In this document: one piece after another, positions 17,466-27,296 of the stretch
Layout: the number at the start of each line of letters is the position of its first letter
Numbering within the stretch: position 1 is the stretch's first letter
DNA from: Rhizobium sp. FKL33
GTDB taxonomy: Bacteria; Pseudomonadota; Alphaproteobacteria; Rhizobiales; Rhizobiaceae
NCBI RefSeq assembly: GCF_005222915.1
Contig: NZ_STFX01000015.1
Location: forward strand, 89,078 to 153,077
DNA: 64,000 nucleotides
Direction of reading: 5' to 3'
The notes under the pieces: generated by a model
Told to the model about the DNA's origin: nothing
What the model saw: the letters and a program-made list of their open reading frames with translations, nothing else
Databases searched by the model: none
Made by a program: the position numbers and the translations under genes

Positions 17466-18230
17466 ATGTCCGCGCCTGAAAACCGCCTCAAGCAACGGCT
17501 TGCCGCAGGCGACAAGACCACCGGCATCTGGCTGGCGCTCGCCAACAACTACACGTCGGAACTCGCCGGCACGATCGGTTTCGACTGGGTGCTGATCGAC
17601 GGCGAGCATGCGCCCAACGATCTGCGCTCGATCATGACGCAGTTGCAGGCGCTCAAGGGCTCGGCGTCCTCGGTCGTCGCCCGACCGCCCAGCGCCGATG
17701 TCCATCTCATCAAGCAATATCTCGATATCGGCGTGCAATCGCTGCTGTTGCCGATGATCGAGAGCGGCGCCCAGGCCGCATTGATGGTGAAGGCGGTGCG
17801 CTATGCGCCCGAGGGCATCCGCGGCGTCGGCGCCAGCATCGCTCGCGCCTCGATGTTCAATTCCATCCCCAACTATATGCCGACGGCAGCAGACCAGATC
17901 TGCCTGATGCTGCAGGTCGAAAGCCGGGCCGGGCTTGCAGCGCTGGATGATATTGCCGCGACCGATGGCGTCGACTGCGTCTTCATCGGCCCCTCCGATC
18001 TCGCCGCCGATATGGGCCATCCCGGCAATTATCATGCGCCGGAAGTCGAGGCCGCGATCGAGGACGCCATCCGCCGCATCCAGAGCCATGGCAAGGCCAC
18101 GGGCATCTATATGCCCGATCCCGTCCACGCCAAACGCTATCGCGACATGGGCGTCAACTTCATCGCGGTCGGCGCCGACGCCGCCGTGCTGATCAAGGCG
18201 CTGCGCGATCTCAAGGCGCTCTACGAATAA
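17466..18230 (+). CDS. HpcH/HpaI family aldolase
   Basis: 254-residue class II (metal-dependent) aldolase of the 2-keto-3-deoxy-glucarate / 4-hydroxy-2-oxoheptanedioate / 2-keto-3-deoxy-L-rhamnonate group. Visible signatures are the WVLIDGEHAPND loop with its catalytic His, LLLPMIESGAQA, and metal-binding MLQVESRAGL followed by CVFIGPSDLAADMGHPG. The enzyme cleaves a 2-keto-3-deoxy acid to pyruvate plus an aldehyde. Substrate choice cannot be read from the sequence. It follows the flavoprotein and precedes a DeoR operator region. GGAG at 17455-17458 supports ATG 17466. Confidence 0.9.
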   Translation: MSAPENRLKQRLAAGDKTTGIWLALANNYTSELAGTIGFDWVLIDGEHAPNDLRSIMTQLQALKGSASSVVARPPSADVHLIKQYLDIGVQSLLLPMIESGAQAALMVKAVRYAPEGIRGVGASIARASMFNSIPNYMPTAADQICLMLQVESRAGLAALDDIAATDGVDCVFIGPSDLAADMGHPGNYHAPEVEAAIEDAIRRIQSHGKATGIYMPDPVHAKRYRDMGVNFIAVGADAAVLIKALRDLKALYE

Positions 18231-18232
18231 GC

Positions 18233-18268
18233 GTCAACAAATGTGACATTGTTCACATTTCTGTTGAC
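18233..18268. promoter_or_regulatory. Nested palindrome in front of the DeoR gene (probable operator)
   Basis: aaatgtga (18239-18246) and tcacattt (18253-18260) are perfect 8-bp arms with a 6-base centre. An outer pair gtcaac (18233-18238) and gttgac (18263-18268) continues the symmetry, offset by two bases. It lies 45-80 bp upstream of the deoR-type start, where an autoregulatory DeoR-family operator would be expected. Confidence 0.6.
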
Positions 18269-18312
18269 CATCCTGTGAAACATGCGCCATTTTCCTCTCG
18301 AAGAGGTGCAGC

Positions 18313-19044
18313 ATGAAAAAACAGGACAGGCTCGACCGGTTGACGGCGATGATTTCGGAGCGGGGGATCGTGCATCTGAAGGATGCCGCCCGCGCCTTGG
18401 ATGTGTCTGAAATGACCATCCGCCGCGATATCGCCGCCGAAACCGGGCGTTTCGCCTTTATCGGCGGCCACATCATGCCGGCCCAGGCGGTGGAGCCGGA
18501 GCAGCCTTATGAACTGGCCTCGGCCAGCGACCGCCACGCCTCTGCCAAGGAGCGCGCCTCCGCCCAGGCGCTGCCGCATATCCGCGCCGAGGACACGCTG
18601 TTCATCGATTGCGGCAGCACCATGATGCATCTCGCCGATCTCCTGCCGGAAGATAGGCCGCTCACGGTCTGCTGCTACGCGCTCAACATCGCCGAACGGC
18701 TGGCGCGCAAGCCCAATGTCAGGCTGATCATGCTGGGCGGCGTCTACCATCCCGCCTCCGCGTCCTTCTCCGGTCCCGCAGCGCTGCAAACGCTGGATGA
18801 GCTTGGACTCAACGTCGCCTTTCTCTCGGCCGCCGGCCTCGAGGAGGGCCGGGGCGCGACCTGCGAGCATTTCCACGAAGCCGAGATCAAGAAGAAGGCG
18901 ATGGCGGTCGCCGCACGCAGCATCCTCATTCTCGACGACAGCAAGCTCGGCCGCATCCGGCCGGCCTTCTTCGCGCCGTCCGACGCTTTCGATGCGATCT
19001 ATACCGAAAGCGGTCTCTACGCGCCGGAAGAGAATGGCGCTTGA
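18313..19044 (+). CDS. DeoR family transcriptional regulator
   Basis: 243 residues. The N-terminal winged helix (residues 5-55) contains the family pattern DAARALDVSEMTIRRDI. The C-terminal sugar-phosphate-sensing domain has the IDCGSTMMHLA loop expected to bind a phosphorylated effector and the DDSKLGR motif near the end. It is followed by deoC and an aldehyde dehydrogenase on the same strand, so it probably represses the deoxyribose-type pathway and is released by a sugar phosphate (inference). AGAGG sits 7 bp before ATG 18313. Confidence 0.9.
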   Translation: MKKQDRLDRLTAMISERGIVHLKDAARALDVSEMTIRRDIAAETGRFAFIGGHIMPAQAVEPEQPYELASASDRHASAKERASAQALPHIRAEDTLFIDCGSTMMHLADLLPEDRPLTVCCYALNIAERLARKPNVRLIMLGGVYHPASASFSGPAALQTLDELGLNVAFLSAAGLEEGRGATCEHFHEAEIKKKAMAVAARSILILDDSKLGRIRPAFFAPSDAFDAIYTESGLYAPEENGA

Positions 19045-19127
19045 CCAAATCGCATTTTGGTGTGAAAGTAACACAGAATGTAAAAAAGATAACATCTTGC
19101 CGGGAGGCTCTGGTGGAGACTGCAACA

Positions 19128-20114
19128 ATGGACAAGGCCGCTCAGGCCCATGCCGCCAATCATGGCTGGCCGAGAAATCCGGGCATGGAGCTCGATCTCG
19201 GCTGGGTCATGGACCAGCGGGTCAATCTTTCGGCCGGCGAACGGCGGGTGGCGAGCCTGCCGGGCCGCCGCACGGTCAAGAAGGAGGCGCAGGCTGCCTG
19301 GCTTCTGAAAGCGCTGACCTGCATCGACCTGACGACGCTGAACGGCGACGACACCGCCGGCCGCGTGCGCCGTCTCTGCGCCAAGGCCGCCAATCCGGTG
19401 CGCCAGGATCTCTTGGACGCGATCGGCATGGGCGACCGTCGCATCACCACCGGCGCCGTTTGCGTCTATCATCGCTTCGTGGCGACCGCCGTCGAGGCGC
19501 TGGAAGGCACGGGCATTCCGGTCGCCGCCGTCTCCACAGGCTTCCCCGCCGGTCTGTCGCCGCATGAGACCAAGGTCAAGGAAATCGAAGCCTCGGTCGC
19601 CGACGGCGCCAAGGAAATCGACATCGTCATCACCCGCGAACATGTCCTGACCGGCAATTGGGAAGCGCTCTATCGCGAAATGCAGGACTATCGCGCTGCC
19701 TGCGGCGACGCCCATGTCAAGGCGATCCTGGCGACCGGCGATCTCAAGACGCTGCGCAACGTCGCCCGCGCCTCGATCGTCTGCATGATGGCCGGCGCCG
19801 ATTTCATCAAGACCTCCACCGGCAAGGAAGGCGTCAACGCCACGCTTCTGGTGACGCTGACCATGATCCGCACCATCCGCGATTATTATGAGCGCACCGG
19901 CTACAAGGTCGGCTACAAGCCCGCCGGCGGCATTTCCGCCGCCAAGGATGTGCTGAACTACCAGTTCCTGATGAAGGAGGAGCTGGGCCGCGAATGGCTG
20001 GAGCCGGATCTGTTCCGCATCGGCGCCTCCAGCCTGCTCGCCGATATCGAGCGCCAGCTCGAACATCACGTCACCGGCGCCTATTCCGCCTTCGTCAGAC
20101 ATCCGATCGGTTGA
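19128..20114 (+). CDS. deoC: Deoxyribose-phosphate aldolase
   Basis: 328-residue class I aldolase that cleaves 2-deoxyribose 5-phosphate to acetaldehyde and glyceraldehyde 3-phosphate. It is the long DeoC form. Key segments are VAAVSTGFPAGLS, EIDIVITREHVLTGNW, AHVKAILATGDL (proton-relay lysine region), DFIKTSTGKEGVNAT with the Schiff-base lysine, and GYKPAGGIS with a second lysine. ATG 19128 has GGAG at 19115-19118. GTG 19113 in the same frame, with GGGAGG upstream, is a fair alternative. An aldehyde dehydrogenase gene starts 17 bp after the stop, suited to oxidising the acetaldehyde produced. Confidence 0.92.
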   Translation: MDKAAQAHAANHGWPRNPGMELDLGWVMDQRVNLSAGERRVASLPGRRTVKKEAQAAWLLKALTCIDLTTLNGDDTAGRVRRLCAKAANPVRQDLLDAIGMGDRRITTGAVCVYHRFVATAVEALEGTGIPVAAVSTGFPAGLSPHETKVKEIEASVADGAKEIDIVITREHVLTGNWEALYREMQDYRAACGDAHVKAILATGDLKTLRNVARASIVCMMAGADFIKTSTGKEGVNATLLVTLTMIRTIRDYYERTGYKVGYKPAGGISAAKDVLNYQFLMKEELGREWLEPDLFRIGASSLLADIERQLEHHVTGAYSAFVRHPIG

Positions 20115-20131
20115 TCGAGGAGCCGACTTCC

Positions 20132-22522
20132 ATGAGCAAATCCGTTTCAGATTATTTCGACGACATGTCCTACGGTCCCGCCCCCGAAGCCGACACCGAA
20201 GCCCGCGCCTGGCTGAAGCGCCATGGCGCAACGTTTGGTCATTTCATCAATGGCGAATTCCGGGCGTCCGGCTCGGGCCGCATATTCGACACCTTCGAGC
20301 CCTCCACTGGCGCCAAACTCGCGACCCTCGCCCATGGCGAGGTTGCCGATGTCGACGCCGCAGTCGCCGCCGCCCGCAAGGCGCAGATCGCCTGGGCCAA
20401 GCTGCCGGGTCATCAGCGCGCCCGCCATCTCTATGCGCTGGCGCGGATGATCCAGCGCCACGCCCGCCTGATCGCTGTGGTCGAGGCGATCGACAATGGC
20501 AAGCCTGTGCGCGAAACCCGCGACATCGATGTGCCGCTCGCCGCCCGTCATTTCTACCACCACGCCGGCTGGGCGCAGCTGCAGGACAGCGAATTCGCCG
20601 ATCAGCAGCCCATCGGCGTCATCGGCCAGATCATTCCCTGGAATTTTCCCTTCCTGATGCTGGCCTGGAAGGTGGCGCCCGCTCTGGCGCTCGGCAACAC
20701 CGTGGTGCTGAAGCCCGCTGAATTCACCTCGCTGACCGCGCTGTTGTTTGCCGAACTCGCCGCCGCCGCGGGCCTTCCCGCCGGCGTCCTCAATGTGGTG
20801 ACCGGCGAGGGTGACACCGGCGCGCTGATCGTCGAACATCAGGGCGTCGACAAGATCGCCTTCACCGGCTCGACCGACGTGGGCCGCGTCATCCGCGAGC
20901 GCACCGCCGGCTCCGGCAAGTCGCTGACGCTGGAACTCGGCGGCAAGTCGCCCTTCATCGTCTTCGACGACGCCGATCTCGACGGCGCGGTGGAAGGCGT
21001 GGTTGACGCCATCTGGTTCAATCAGGGCCAGGTTTGCTGCGCCGGCTCGCGCATTCTGGTGCAGGAAGGCGTGGCGGATCGGTTCCATGCCAAGCTCAAT
21101 CGTCGCCTGCAGACGTTGCGCGTCGGCCAGCCGCTCGACAAATGCATCGACATGGCGGCCATCGTCGCTCCCGTTCAGCTGGCGCGCATCGAAAAGCTGG
21201 TGAAGCAGGGCGTCGAGGAGGGCGGCACGCTCTACCAGTCCGATTGCGAACTTCCCGTTGGCGGCAGCTTCTTCCGCCCGACGCTGATCGCCAATGTGCA
21301 GCCGACTTCGATCGTCGCCACCGAAGAGATCTTCGGACCGGTGGCGGTGTCCATGACCTTCCGCACCCCGGATGAGGCTCTGCAGCTCGCCAACCATTCC
21401 CGCTACGGTCTCGCCGCCAGCGTCTGGAGTGAAACGATCGGGCTCGCGCTCAATGTCGCGGCGAAACTCTCGGCCGGTGTGGTCTGGGTCAACGCCACCA
21501 ATATGTTCGACGCCTCCGCCGGCTTCGGCGGCAAGAAGGAATCGGGCTTTGGCCGCGAAGGCGGTCGCGAAGGCGCCTATGAATATCTAAAGCCCAAGGC
21601 CTGGGCCAACGCCAAGCTCCGGCCCGATACAACGACCCCGGCGCTCAAGACGACGCAGGGCGATTTCGCCGCACCCGTGATCGACCGCACCGCCAAATTG
21701 TTCATCGGCGGCAAGCAGGCGCGTCCTGACGGCAATTACAACCGTCCCATCCTTTCGCCCAAGGGCAAGGTCGTGGGCGAAGTCGGCGAGGGCAATCGCA
21801 AGGACATCCGCAATGCGGTCGCCGCTGCGCAGGCCGCCTCCGGCTGGTCCTCGGCTACGGCGCATAACCGCGCGCAGATCCTCTACTACATCGCCGAAAA
21901 TCTCTCGGCCCGCGAGGACGAGTTCGCCGCCCGCATTGCCGCCCAAACCGGCCGCAGCGCGGCCTCCGCCAAGGCCGAAGTCGAGGCGTCGATCTCGCGT
22001 CTCTTCACCTATGGCGCCTGGGCCGACAAATATGAGGGCCTCATTCACACGCCGCCGCTGCGCGGCGTGGCGCTGGCCCTGCCGGAGCCGCAAGGCGTGA
22101 CGGGCGTCATCTGCCCGCCGGAAGCTCCGCTTCTCAGCTTCATCTCGCTGGTTGCGCCGCTGATCGCCGTCGGCAATCGCGTTGTGGCCGTTCCCAGCGA
22201 AGTTCATCCGCTGTCGGCGACGGACTTCTACTCCGTGCTCGAAACCTCGGATGTGCCCGCCGGCGTCGTCAATATCGTCACCGGCTCGGCCATGGAGCTC
22301 GGCAAGGCTCTGGCGACCCATAATGATGTCGACGCGCTCTGGGCCTTCGGCTCGCCCGCGCTCGCCGCCATGGCCGAGAAGGCCTCCGCCGGCAATCTCA
22401 AACGCGTCTTCACCGATTACGGCAAGGCGATCGACTGGATGGATCCGGCGCAATCGGAAGGCCCGCTCTTCCTGCGCAAGGCGACCGACATCAAGAATGT
22501 CTGGATCCCCTACGGCGAATAA
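20132..22522 (+). CDS. Tandem-domain aldehyde dehydrogenase, second domain degenerate
   Basis: 796 residues holding two aldehyde dehydrogenase-like modules. The first (about residues 25-500) is complete: PWNFPFLM, GSTDVGR, the LELGGKSP segment with the general-base Glu, and GQVCCAG with the catalytic Cys302/303. The second (about 515-796) begins like a new ALDH (LFIGGKQARPDGNYNRPILSP) and keeps a coenzyme-like core, but it stops early and shows no GQxC cysteine motif. It should therefore be non-catalytic and possibly structural. Directly after deoC, it most likely oxidises acetaldehyde to acetate. ATG 20132 follows GAGGAGCC. A hairpin terminator lies at 22543. Confidence 0.9.
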   Translation: MSKSVSDYFDDMSYGPAPEADTEARAWLKRHGATFGHFINGEFRASGSGRIFDTFEPSTGAKLATLAHGEVADVDAAVAAARKAQIAWAKLPGHQRARHLYALARMIQRHARLIAVVEAIDNGKPVRETRDIDVPLAARHFYHHAGWAQLQDSEFADQQPIGVIGQIIPWNFPFLMLAWKVAPALALGNTVVLKPAEFTSLTALLFAELAAAAGLPAGVLNVVTGEGDTGALIVEHQGVDKIAFTGSTDVGRVIRERTAGSGKSLTLELGGKSPFIVFDDADLDGAVEGVVDAIWFNQGQVCCAGSRILVQEGVADRFHAKLNRRLQTLRVGQPLDKCIDMAAIVAPVQLARIEKLVKQGVEEGGTLYQSDCELPVGGSFFRPTLIANVQPTSIVATEEIFGPVAVSMTFRTPDEALQLANHSRYGLAASVWSETIGLALNVAAKLSAGVVWVNATNMFDASAGFGGKKESGFGREGGREGAYEYLKPKAWANAKLRPDTTTPALKTTQGDFAAPVIDRTAKLFIGGKQARPDGNYNRPILSPKGKVVGEVGEGNRKDIRNAVAAAQAASGWSSATAHNRAQILYYIAENLSAREDEFAARIAAQTGRSAASAKAEVEASISRLFTYGAWADKYEGLIHTPPLRGVALALPEPQGVTGVICPPEAPLLSFISLVAPLIAVGNRVVAVPSEVHPLSATDFYSVLETSDVPAGVVNIVTGSAMELGKALATHNDVDALWAFGSPALAAMAEKASAGNLKRVFTDYGKAIDWMDPAQSEGPLFLRKATDIKNVWIPYGE

Positions 22523-22542
22523 ACCGCGCCTTCTCTCCAATG

Positions 22543-22573
22543 AAGCCTCCGTTCGAAAGAGCGGGGGCTTTGT
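22543..22573 (+). terminator. Terminator after the tandem ALDH gene
   Basis: aagcctccg (22543-22551) and cgggggctt (22562-22570) pair over 9 bp with one G-U and a loop of about 10 bases, followed by a short T-rich tract. It separates the deo-type cluster from lepA. Confidence 0.65.
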
Positions 22574-22661
22574 CGTTTCCTGCCCCGCAAGGGCCGGAAT
22601 TGCAGCCTTTCGGCGGCAAGAACCTTTACATTTTTAGGCGTTCCATTGTATGCGCTCGCCC

Positions 22662-24482
<1,821 letters not shown>

Positions 24483-24502
24483 GTCACAAAATTAAAGCTT
24501 TG

Positions 24503-24531
24503 AGAACCTGAACAAATTTAGGTTCTCTTTA
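24503..24531 (+). terminator. Rho-independent terminator after lepA
   Basis: gagaacct (24503-24510) and aggttctc (24521-24528) are perfect 8-bp arms with a 10-base loop and a following T tract. Confidence 0.85.
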
Positions 24532-24583
24532 AGATTTGACATTACGTTGCGTTGAGTAAGCTCCACAACTTGGGGACTCGACG

Positions 24584-25780
24584 ATGACCGTCGCGACACT
24601 GGATCAGATCGATCATGAACTGGCCGGCGGCTTCCGCTGGTTGCGCTTTGCGGACGCTCTGGAGCGTTCTTACGGGCGCGAATTCGCCGAAGCCCGCATC
24701 AAGCTGGCCATGTTCTGGGCTCTGGTCGGAACCTTCATTTACGATCTGGTCTATTTCGGCGACGTCACGATGATGCATGACGTCTTTCCGCAACTCGCTT
24801 TCGTGCGCTTCTGCATATTCACGCCCTACGCCTTCATCGCCGTCTGGCTGGTGCGTCGGCGGCCCACGGCGCTCAATTATGATCTGCTGGCGATCTCGGT
24901 CTGCGTTCTCGGCGGCTTCCTGCCGATGGCGGCGAGCGTTCCGAGCCAAAGCCCGCATTTCTTCGTCTACCAGAACGGCAATATCGCCACGCTCCTGTTC
25001 TTCGTGATCGCGCTTCAGCCGCGATTTCCCGCCATCGTCATCGGTCTCGCGACGCTCTGCACGGTGCATTTCACGTTGATTCAGATGAATGGTTCGCTGG
25101 ATGCGGTCGCCTTTTCCGGCGTGATCACCTTTTTCGTCACCCTGGCGATTTTCCTGGCGCTCAGCGCCTATTTCATGGAGCGCAAGGACCGGCTGAATTT
25201 CCTCAACCGTTTGCGCGGCGAACTGCTGCAGGCGGAACTGAGGCACCAGTCCGAGCGGGACGAATTGACCGGACTCTACAACAGGCGGTCCCTGAGCCGC
25301 ATCGCAAAATCCGTATGGGAGCGGCCGGCAAGCACAGCCGTTTCCGTCATCATGCTCGATATCGACCATTTCAAGCTCTATAACGATGTGCACGGTCATG
25401 TCGAAGGCGACGCCTGCATCAGGCAGGTGAGCGCCTGCGTGGCGGAAGAGATCCGCGAATTGGGGGCCGCCTTTCGTTACGGCGGGGAGGAAATCCTTAT
25501 CCTTCTGCCCGGATGCGATGGGAATACCGCGCAGATGGTGGCCGAACAGCTTCGGCAGGTCATCGAGGCGTCGGCCGTCCCCCATCACGGACTGGCCGAA
25601 GGCGGCGTCGTCACCGCAAGCCTGGGCGTGTCGTCCGCGCAGAGCGGCTTGTTCAGCCTCGACGATCTTGTCAGAGCCGCCGACGCAGCTCTTTACGACG
25701 CAAAGCGCGGCGGTCGAAACATGGCCGCCTTCCGCAGGCCCGAACCGCAAGCGCAGGATCAATTGCGGCTGGCGGGCTGA
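24584..25780 (+). CDS. Membrane-anchored GGDEF protein (diguanylate cyclase)
   Basis: 398 residues: about six N-terminal transmembrane helices (roughly residues 40-195), a short linker helix, then a GGDEF domain from about residue 225. The domain has DELTGLYNRR, MLDIDHFKLYND and the signature loop RYGGEEILILLPG, so the GG-E/D-E core is intact as GGEE and cyclic-di-GMP synthesis is plausible. No RxxD inhibitory site is seen in the five residues before the loop, so product inhibition may be absent. The N-terminal membrane part resembles no sensor domain I recognise. GGGGA precedes ATG 24584. It stands alone between terminators. Confidence 0.88.
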   Translation: MTVATLDQIDHELAGGFRWLRFADALERSYGREFAEARIKLAMFWALVGTFIYDLVYFGDVTMMHDVFPQLAFVRFCIFTPYAFIAVWLVRRRPTALNYDLLAISVCVLGGFLPMAASVPSQSPHFFVYQNGNIATLLFFVIALQPRFPAIVIGLATLCTVHFTLIQMNGSLDAVAFSGVITFFVTLAIFLALSAYFMERKDRLNFLNRLRGELLQAELRHQSERDELTGLYNRRSLSRIAKSVWERPASTAVSVIMLDIDHFKLYNDVHGHVEGDACIRQVSACVAEEIRELGAAFRYGGEEILILLPGCDGNTAQMVAEQLRQVIEASAVPHHGLAEGGVVTASLGVSSAQSGLFSLDDLVRAADAALYDAKRGGRNMAAFRRPEPQAQDQLRLAG

Positions 25781-25783
25781 GCC

Positions 25784-27187
25784 TCAAAGCGCGCGGGCCA
25801 TCTCCGTGATCACGTCGAAGGCCATGTCGATATCGGCTTCGGTCGTGTCGAAACTGCCGGCCTGGAAGCGGATGGCGATCCGGCCCGCGACACGCGTCTG
25901 GGTGAGATAGATCCGGCCATCGGCGTTGATGGCGTTGACCAATGCGATGTTATGCGCATCGGGATCTTCCCCGCCTCTGTGTCGGAAGGAGAACAGCGAC
26001 AGGATCGGCTCCGTCACCAGTTCGAAATCCTGTTCGGCCGCCAGTCGACGCGCCAGCTTTTCCGCCCAGGTCACGTGATTGACGATGACCGCGCGCAGGC
26101 CCGACAGGCCGTAATGTCGAAGCAGGAACCACAGTTTCAGCGCCCGGAAACGCCGGCCGAGCGGCACGGTCCATTCGGAATAATTGACGATGCCGTCGGC
26201 GCCATGGGTTTTCAGATATTCCGGCTGGATGGCCAGCGTGCGCACCTGCTCCTCCGGTCGGCGCAGGAACTGGATCGAGCAGTCGAACTGCGCGCCGAGC
26301 CATTTATGCGGATTGAAGACGATGGAATCAGCCGTCTCGATGCCTGTCCATAGCATGCGATAATCGGGGCAGATCATCGCCGATCCCGCCCAGGCGGCGT
26401 CGACATGCAGATAGAGATCATGCTTGCGGGCGATCTCCGCCACCTCCGCGATGGGGTCGCAGGCCCCGATCGAGGTGCCGCCGGTGCAGGCGATGATCCC
26501 CGCCGGCAGCAGGCCGGCGGCCTTGTCTTCGAGGATCCGCGCTTCGAGCGCTGCCGGATCCATGCCGTGCAACGGACCCGTGACCGGAATGCGCACGAGG
26601 TTTTCCTCGCCCACGCCCGAAATCCAGATAGCCCGGTCGATGGATGTGTGAACCTGGCTGGAGGCATAGATCCGCACGGCTTTTTGACCGGAAAGGCCCT
26701 TCGTATTGCCGGTCCAGCCGAGCGCACGCTCGCGCATGGTCAAGACCGCCGCGAGCGTCGCAGAGGAGGCGGAATCCTGGATGACGCCGGAAAAGCCCTC
26801 CGGCAGCCCGAGCGCCTGGCGCATCCAGTCGATCACGCGGGTCTCGAGTTCTGTGGCGGCGGGCGAGGTCTGCCAGAGCATGCATTGCGCCGCCATGGCG
26901 GAGACCAGATATTCCGCGACGACCGACACAGGGGCAGCATTGGCCGGGAAATAGGCGAAGAAGCGCGGATGCTGCCAATGCGTCATTCCGGGGAGGATCA
27001 CCCGCTCGAAATCGGCGAAGATCGCTTCCATGGCCTCGCCAGTCTCCGGCGGCGATGGCGCGATCTCGGCGGCGATGGCTCCGGGGCTTGTCTGCGCCCG
27101 CACGGGGCGGTCGCGCAGGCTTTCCCGATAGTCTGCGCCCCAGTCGGCAGCCTTGCGCGACCATTGTTTGAAATCCTCACTGTTCAT
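25784..27187 (-). CDS. Group II PLP-dependent amino acid decarboxylase
   Basis: 467 residues of the aromatic-amino-acid/tyrosine decarboxylase fold. PLP contacts are visible: the HVDAAWAGSAM segment with the conserved Asp, and SIVFNPHKWLG, where the Lys near residue 294 should form the Schiff base. The N-terminal FFAYFPANAAPVSVVAEYL segment is typical of the aromatic L-amino acid decarboxylase group. It would decarboxylate an aromatic amino acid to an amine; which one is uncertain. ATG 27187 has an ideal AGGAGG just upstream, which rules out the longer frame. It is divergent from mbfA across 109 bp containing an Irr-type box. Confidence 0.88.
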   Translation of the reverse strand: MNSEDFKQWSRKAADWGADYRESLRDRPVRAQTSPGAIAAEIAPSPPETGEAMEAIFADFERVILPGMTHWQHPRFFAYFPANAAPVSVVAEYLVSAMAAQCMLWQTSPAATELETRVIDWMRQALGLPEGFSGVIQDSASSATLAAVLTMRERALGWTGNTKGLSGQKAVRIYASSQVHTSIDRAIWISGVGEENLVRIPVTGPLHGMDPAALEARILEDKAAGLLPAGIIACTGGTSIGACDPIAEVAEIARKHDLYLHVDAAWAGSAMICPDYRMLWTGIETADSIVFNPHKWLGAQFDCSIQFLRRPEEQVRTLAIQPEYLKTHGADGIVNYSEWTVPLGRRFRALKLWFLLRHYGLSGLRAVIVNHVTWAEKLARRLAAEQDFELVTEPILSLFSFRHRGGEDPDAHNIALVNAINADGRIYLTQTRVAGRIAIRFQAGSFDTTEADIDMAFDVITEMARAL

Positions 27188-27270
27188 CTCATCCTCCTTC
27201 GTCCTCCGCGCTCTATAGCCGCATTCACGAGCCCGCGCCACGGATTGACCAGCCTCACAATGGGCTATAG

Positions 27271-27287
27271 ATTAGAATAATTCTAAA
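27271..27287. promoter_or_regulatory. ICE/Irr-box palindrome in front of mbfA
   Basis: ATTAGAATAATTCTAAA is a near-perfect match to the iron control element TTTAGAA-N3-TTCTAAA bound by Irr in rhizobia and relatives; TTAGAATAATTCTAA is symmetric about one base. It ends 9 bp before the mbfA ATG and abuts AGAGG (27286-27290), so bound Irr would block expression. mbfA genes in Bradyrhizobium and Agrobacterium are known Irr targets repressed under low iron. The divergent decarboxylase start is 84 bp away on the other side. Confidence 0.85.
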
Positions 27288-27296
27288 GAGGTGGTT

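Noticed and set aside
20147..21397. Antisense frame opposite the tandem ALDH gene
   Set aside because: Shadow of a confident ALDH gene, with no ribosome binding site or domain.
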